Assembly: GCF_963378105.1 (NCBI RefSeq)
Contig: NZ_OY726398.1
Span: 4,154,001-4,218,000, forward strand
Source: Mycolicibacter sp. MU0102
GTDB taxonomy: Bacteria > Actinomycetota > Actinomycetes > Mycobacteriales > Mycobacteriaceae
DNA length: 64,000 bases
Direction: 5' to 3'
Shown in pieces: positions 60,022-64,000 of this stretch. A model generated the notes under the pieces. The model had not been told where the DNA came from. It ran no database searches and saw nothing but the letters and a program-made list of their open reading frames with translations. A program made the position numbers and the translations under genes. The number at the start of each line of letters is the position of its first letter. Within the stretch, counting starts at the first letter, position 1.

Positions 60022-60027
60022 AGGCCC

Positions 60028-60345
60028 ATGTCAGTGGTGAAGATCAATGCAATCGAGGTGCCCGCCGACGCCGGGCCCGAACTGGAGAAACGGTTCGCAA
60101 ATCGGGCGCACGCTGTGGAGAACCAGCCCGGTTTTCTTGGCTTCCAGCTGCTGCGCCCCGTCAAGGGCGACGACCGCTACTTCGTGGTGACGCACTGGGA
60201 GTCCGACGAAGCGTTCCAGGCGTGGGCACAGGGGCCCGCCGTCGAAGCTCACGCCGGACAGCGGGCCAAGCCGGTGGCGACCGGAGCATCGTTGCTGGAG
60301 TTCGAGGTCGTGCTTGACGTCGCCGGAACCGCCGCACAGGCCTAG
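60028..60345 (+). CDS. mhuD: heme-degrading monooxygenase MhuD
   Basis: This 105-residue ABM/IsdG-type ferredoxin-fold enzyme keeps the residues needed for heme binding and ruffling: Asn7 (VVKINAIEV), Trp66 (AFQAWAQ) and the axial His75 (EAHAGQR). It is almost identical along its length to Rv3592. MhuD breaks down heme to mycobilin and iron in the cytoplasm. A leaderless start is suggested by TAGCCT 6 nt upstream. lpqF begins 4 bp after its stop. Confidence 0.97.
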   Translation: MSVVKINAIEVPADAGPELEKRFANRAHAVENQPGFLGFQLLRPVKGDDRYFVVTHWESDEAFQAWAQGPAVEAHAGQRAKPVATGASLLEFEVVLDVAGTAAQA

Positions 60346-60349
60346 CCCC

Positions 60350-61696
60350 GTGCGGCGCCACCTGGCGACATGGACGACCGCTCTGACCCTGGTCGCCCTC
60401 GCTGCCGGGGCAGCCGCCGGCTGCGCCCCTTCACCTGCATCGCCCGCCGATGCCGGGTCCGACAGCGGCGTGACGATTTCGACCAAGACTCCGCCGGGTC
60501 TGCGCGCCAAGCAGACCATGGACATGCTGAACTCCGATTGGCCGATCGGTCCGATCGGGGTGGCGACCCTGGCCGCACCGGACAAGGTCGAGCAGGTGGT
60601 CACGACCATGGAATCGCTGTGGTGGGACAGGCCGTTTCACCTCGACAGCGTCGACATCCGGGCCGGCGCGGCAACCCTGCACCTGACCACCTCCTACGGT
60701 GCGCGCCAAGACATCAGGCTCCGCACCGACGACAACGGGATGGTGGACCTGTTCAAACCGACCACCGAGGCACCGACCATCGGCTCCTGGCACGACCTCG
60801 ATGCGGTGCTGAACAAGACCGGTGCGCGGTACTCCTACCAGGCGTCGCGGATCGAAGGCGGCGTCTGTAAGCCGGTCGCCGGTGCCAACACCGCCCAATC
60901 CCTGCCGCTGGCATCGATTTTCAAGTTGTATGTGCTGCTGGCGGTGGCCAACGAGGTCAAGGCCGGGACGGTGTCGTGGGACGACCCGCTGACCATCACT
61001 GGCCGGGCCAAAGCGGTCGGCTCGTCCGGCTTGGAGGAGCTGCCCGACGGCGCCCATGTGTCGGTGCGCAGGGCCGCCGAGAAGATGATCGCCACCAGCG
61101 ACAACATGGCGACCGATCTGCTCATCGGCCGGGTAGGCGCCCGCGCGGTCGAGCATGCACTGGCCGCGGCCGGTCACCACGACCCGGCCAGCATGACGCC
61201 GTTTCCCACCATGTACGAACTGTTCTCGGTGGGTTGGGGCAAGCCCGATCTGCGCGAGCAGTGGCAGCACGGTTCACCGCAGGAGCGGGCAAAGCTGCTG
61301 CAGCAGGCCGATTCCCGGCCCTATGAGCCCGATCCGATCCGTGCGCATATCCCGGCGTCCGCCTATGGCGCCGAGTGGTACGGCAGCGCGGAGGACATCT
61401 GCCGGGTACATGTCGCACTGCAGGCCGCTGCGGTGGGTAAGGCTGCACCGGTGCGGGAGATCCTGTCCGCGGTGCGTGGCATCGATCTGCCGCGTACCGA
61501 CTGGCCCTACATCGGTGCCAAAGCCGGCGGTCTGCCCGGCGACCTGACCTTCAGCTGGTACGCCGTGGACCGGGGCGGTCAGCCGTGGGTGGTCAGCTTC
61601 CAGCTCAATTGGCCGCGTGATCACGGTAAGAGCGTCGGCAGTTGGATGCTGCAGGTCGCCAAGCAGGCGTTCGGCCTGCTGCCGACGCAGCGCTAG
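60350..61696 (+). CDS. lpqF: lipoprotein LpqF, beta-lactamase-fold serine hydrolase
   Basis: This 448-residue protein has a lipoprotein signal with lipobox AAGC (Cys25). An N-terminal domain of about 120 residues leads to a class A beta-lactamase-like domain with SIFK (Ser-x-x-Lys), TSDN and KAGG, the equivalents of the SxxK, SDN and KTG motifs. It may act on peptidoglycan-related or ester substrates outside the membrane; no reaction is established for LpqF. GTG 60350 is preferred to an in-frame ATG at 60314 inside mhuD, as it gives a compact lipoprotein signal. Confidence 0.88.
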   Translation: MRRHLATWTTALTLVALAAGAAAGCAPSPASPADAGSDSGVTISTKTPPGLRAKQTMDMLNSDWPIGPIGVATLAAPDKVEQVVTTMESLWWDRPFHLDSVDIRAGAATLHLTTSYGARQDIRLRTDDNGMVDLFKPTTEAPTIGSWHDLDAVLNKTGARYSYQASRIEGGVCKPVAGANTAQSLPLASIFKLYVLLAVANEVKAGTVSWDDPLTITGRAKAVGSSGLEELPDGAHVSVRRAAEKMIATSDNMATDLLIGRVGARAVEHALAAAGHHDPASMTPFPTMYELFSVGWGKPDLREQWQHGSPQERAKLLQQADSRPYEPDPIRAHIPASAYGAEWYGSAEDICRVHVALQAAAVGKAAPVREILSAVRGIDLPRTDWPYIGAKAGGLPGDLTFSWYAVDRGGQPWVVSFQLNWPRDHGKSVGSWMLQVAKQAFGLLPTQR

Positions 61697-61712
61697 CCCA
61701 GGAAGGGATTCC

Positions 61713-62366
61713 ATGCGACCACTGGTCCGGGTGCAGAACTTCAGCGTCTCCAGCGACGGGTACGGCGCCGGGGAAGGGCAAAGCCACGAGCGTCCGTTCG
61801 GTCATGCCGATCCGGCGGAATTCATGTCCTGGGCAGGAGCCACCGCGCACTGGGTCAACCGGACCGATCCCGGCGGCAGCTTCGGACTCGATGACTACAT
61901 CACCCGCGACTGGGCCTACAACATCGGCGCAGAGATCATGGGGCGCAACAAATTCGGTCCGCAGCGCGGCCCGTGGGAGAACTACGACTGGCAGGGATGG
62001 TGGGGCGATGAGCCTCCGTTCCGCACCCCGGTGTTCGTCCTCACCCACCATGCGCGACCGTCATTCACCTTGGGCGACACCACCTTCCATTTTCTCGATG
62101 CCTCCCCCCAGGACGCACTGGCGCGGGCGTTGGCTGCCTCTGAGGGCAAAGACGTGCGCATCGGCGGCGGCGTTGCGACGGTTCGGGAGTTCCTCGACGC
62201 CGATCTCATCGACACGATGCACGTCGCGGTCGCACCGGTCGAGCTCGGCCGCGGGGAAAGATTGTGGACGAGCCCCGAAGAGCTAGTCGACCGTTTCCAT
62301 CTTGAGCAGATCCCAAGCCCCAGCGGGATGGTGCACCACTTCTTCTGGCGGCGAGGCCTGCGCTGA
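61713..62366 (+). CDS. RibD C-terminal / dihydrofolate-reductase-fold protein
   Basis: This 217-residue protein has the RibD-C/DHFR fold: N-terminal strand VRVQNFSVSSDGY, a NADPH-binding GRNKFGP segment, PVFVLTHHARP and the C-terminal VRIGGGVATVREFLDADLID plus VAPVELGRGERLW. Such proteins use NADPH but their substrates are mostly unknown. GGAAGGG lies 5 nt before the ATG, 17 bp after lpqF, so it probably belongs to the mhuD-lpqF transcript. A strong terminator follows 12 bp after its stop. Confidence 0.88.
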   Translation: MRPLVRVQNFSVSSDGYGAGEGQSHERPFGHADPAEFMSWAGATAHWVNRTDPGGSFGLDDYITRDWAYNIGAEIMGRNKFGPQRGPWENYDWQGWWGDEPPFRTPVFVLTHHARPSFTLGDTTFHFLDASPQDALARALAASEGKDVRIGGGVATVREFLDADLIDTMHVAVAPVELGRGERLWTSPEELVDRFHLEQIPSPSGMVHHFFWRRGLR

Positions 62367-62378
62367 CAGACCTGTTGA

Positions 62379-62422
62379 ACGCGAAACGGGCGGCACCTCG
62401 CAAGGTGCCGCCCGTTTCGCGT
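62379..62422. terminator. bidirectional intrinsic terminator
   Basis: A perfect 20-bp stem (62379-62398 with 62403-62422, both arms rich in GC) closes a 4-nt CGCA loop. It lies in the 65-bp gap between two convergent genes, just after the RibD-like stop and 10 bp before the clpC1 stop, and serves both. There is no T-run, as is common in mycobacteria. Confidence 0.9.
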
Positions 62423-62431
62423 CAGTAGCAG

Positions 62432-64000
62432 TTACTCCGCGCCGGCCTTAGCCAGATCGGATGCCTCCGCCGTCGGCTTCGGGCTACCGGCAAAGGTGAA
62501 CACCGCGTTCTCGTGTGCACCCTCGCCGTCCCAGTTCTCGACGTCGACAGTGACCAGTTGGCCAGCACCCAGCTCATCGAACAGGATCTTCTCCGAGAGC
62601 TGGTCTTCGATCTCGCGCTGGATGGTGCGTCGCAGCGGACGCGCACCCAACACCGGGTCGAAGCCGCGCTTGGCCAGCAGTGACTTGGCCTTGTCGGTCA
62701 GCGCGATGTCCATGTCCTTGGCCTTGAGCTGCTTGGCCACCCGGCCGATCATCAGATCGACCATCTCGATGATCTCTTCCTTGGTGAGCTGGTGGAAGAC
62801 GATGATGTCATCGATGCGGTTCAGGAACTCCGGGCGGAAGTGCTTCTTGAGCTCGTCGTTGACCTTGAGCTTCATCCGCTCGTAGTTGTTCTCCCCGCCA
62901 CCCTGGGTGAAGCCCAGTCCGACCGCCTTGGAGATGTCGGAGGTGCCCAGGTTGGAGGTGAAGATCAACACGCAGTTCTTGAAGTCCACCGTGCGGCCCT
63001 GCCCGTCGGTGAGCCGGCCGTCCTCGAGAACCTGCAACAGGCTGTTGTAGATCTCGGCGTGGGCCTTCTCGATCTCGTCGAACAACACCACCGAGAACGG
63101 CTTGCGCCGCACCTTCTCGGTCAGCTGACCGCCCTCTTCGTAGCCGACGTAGCCCGGAGGGGCACCGAACAGCCGCGACGCGGTGAACCGGTCGTGGAAC
63201 TCGCCCATGTCGATCTGGATGAGCGCGTCGTCGTCGCCGAACAGGAACTCGGCCAGCGCCTTGGACAGCTCGGTCTTACCGACACCAGACGGGCCGGCGA
63301 AGATGAACGAGCCCGACGGCCGCTTGGGGTCCTTCAGCCCGGCACGGGTACGCCGGATCGCCTTGCTGACCGCCTTGACGGCGTCCTCCTGGCCGATGAT
63401 CCGCTTGTGCAGCTCGTCTTCCATCCGCAGCAGGCGGGTGGTCTCGGCCTCGGTGAGCTTGAACACCGGGATACCGGTCCAGTTGCCCAACACCTCGGCG
63501 ATCTGTTCGTCGTCGACCTCGGCCACGACATCCAGATCCCCGGAGCGCCACTGCTTTTCCCGCTCGGCGCGCTGCGCGACGAGTTGCTTCTCCCGATCCC
63601 GCAGGCTGGCCGCCTTCTCGAAGTCCTGCGCGTCGATCGCGGACTCCTTCTCCCGGCGCGCGTCGGCGATCTTCTCGTCGAACTCACGCAGGTCCGGCGG
63701 CGCGGTCATCCGGCGGATTCGCATCCGGGCACCGGCCTCATCGATCAGGTCGATCGCCTTGTCCGGCAGGAACCGGTCGTTGATGTAGCGGTCGGCCAGG
63801 GTGGCTGCCGCCACGATCGCCGAGTCGCTGATCGAGACCCGGTGGTGGGCCTCGTAACGGTCCCGCAGACCCTTGAGGATCTCGATGGTGTGCTCGACAG
63901 TGGGCTCACCAACCTGCACCGGCTGGAACCGGCGCTCCAGTGCGGCGTCCTTCTCGATGTACTTGCGGTACTCGTCGAGGGTTGTGGCGCCGATGGTCTG
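62432..64000 (-). CDS. clpC1: ATP-dependent Clp protease ATPase subunit ClpC1, C-terminal part
   Basis: The visible 522 residues run from the end of the first AAA+ module (QTIGATTLDEYRKYI) through the coiled-coil M domain (about REFDEKIADARREKES) to the complete second AAA+ module. That module has Walker A GPSGVGKTE, GYVGYEEGG at the pore loop, Walker B VVLFDEIEKAH and arginine-finger region RPEFLNRIDD. ClpC1 unfolds substrates for ClpP1P2 and is essential in mycobacteria. The 5' half lies beyond the window. It ends at a terminator shared with the convergent RibD-like gene. Confidence 0.98.
   Translation of the reverse strand, partial: QTIGATTLDEYRKYIEKDAALERRFQPVQVGEPTVEHTIEILKGLRDRYEAHHRVSISDSAIVAAATLADRYINDRFLPDKAIDLIDEAGARMRIRRMTAPPDLREFDEKIADARREKESAIDAQDFEKAASLRDREKQLVAQRAEREKQWRSGDLDVVAEVDDEQIAEVLGNWTGIPVFKLTEAETTRLLRMEDELHKRIIGQEDAVKAVSKAIRRTRAGLKDPKRPSGSFIFAGPSGVGKTELSKALAEFLFGDDDALIQIDMGEFHDRFTASRLFGAPPGYVGYEEGGQLTEKVRRKPFSVVLFDEIEKAHAEIYNSLLQVLEDGRLTDGQGRTVDFKNCVLIFTSNLGTSDISKAVGLGFTQGGGENNYERMKLKVNDELKKHFRPEFLNRIDDIIVFHQLTKEEIIEMVDLMIGRVAKQLKAKDMDIALTDKAKSLLAKRGFDPVLGARPLRRTIQREIEDQLSEKILFDELGAGQLVTVDVENWDGEGAHENAVFTFAGSPKPTAEASDLAKAGAE

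Noticed and set aside
1..64000. Mobile elements, prophage, CRISPR arrays, tRNA or rRNA genes
   Set aside because: No transposase, integrase, direct repeat array, tRNA-like cloverleaf or rRNA sequence was found on reading both strands. Small ncRNAs cannot be excluded by eye.

Overview
This window is chromosomal DNA of a high-GC mycobacterium outside the M. tuberculosis (Mtb) complex. The evidence is gene content and protein identity recognised by eye: KstR and KstR2 steroid regulons, HsaA/HsaB/HsaC, KshB, FadE34, MhuD, LpqE, LpqF, CarD and ClpC1. Gene order largely follows the Mtb stretch Rv3556c to Rv3596c, with several clear departures. The species cannot be fixed from the sequence alone. 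Coding density is very high: no gap exceeds about 275 bases. I see no insertion sequence, prophage, CRISPR array, tRNA or rRNA.

Region 1 (1-2.4 kb) holds a truncated VOC-fold gene, a DUF899 thioredoxin-like gene divergent from a TetR gene across a 39-bp palindrome, and a second TetR gene. Region 2 (2.4-14.2 kb) is the KstR2 regulon for breakdown of the last two steroid rings (HIP pathway). It has fadE30-ipdF-kstR2-fadA6 leftward and fadD3-fadE31-fadE32-fadE33 rightward, with a perfect KstR2 operator between them. A choloylglycine-hydrolase-type amidase and a secreted lipase are inserted between fadE33 and the Rv3565-type aminotransferase. Region 3 (14.2-21.9 kb) holds a hemophore-like protein, an unknown 424-residue protein, a small membrane protein and an alpha/beta hydrolase. 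Then come hsaA-hsaC-hsaB, divergent from kshB across KstR operators. hsaD and nat are missing from their usual places.

Region 4 (21.9-42.1 kb) is a roughly 20-kb block of nitrogen and carbohydrate genes set inside the KstR regulon, between the Rv3572-type gene and fadE34. It begins with a single-chain nitrate reductase/flavoprotein fusion preceded by a GlnR-box-like repeat. It continues with treX-treY-treZ, malQ-treS-mak and glgE-glgB. Together these eight enzymes can turn trehalose into branched alpha-glucan (TreS, Mak, GlgE, GlgB) and alpha-glucan back into trehalose (TreX, TreY, TreZ), with MalQ redistributing maltodextrins.

Region 5 (42.1-64 kb) resumes the Mtb order: fadE34, kstR, an MFS transporter, an MBL-fold protein, an ArsB/SLC13-type permease, a secreted GDPD, rlmB, cysS, a secreted repeat protein, ispF, ispD, carD, lpqE, radA, an Rv3587c-like protein, canB, mutY, an alpha/beta hydrolase, mhuD, lpqF, a RibD/DHFR-fold protein and the C-terminal half of clpC1. 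The c-di-AMP synthase gene disA, normally directly after radA, is absent: radA and the next gene are only 7 bp apart. Several genes carry a TANNNT -10 hexamer exactly 6-7 nt before the start codon and no Shine-Dalgarno site, the pattern expected of leaderless mRNAs.
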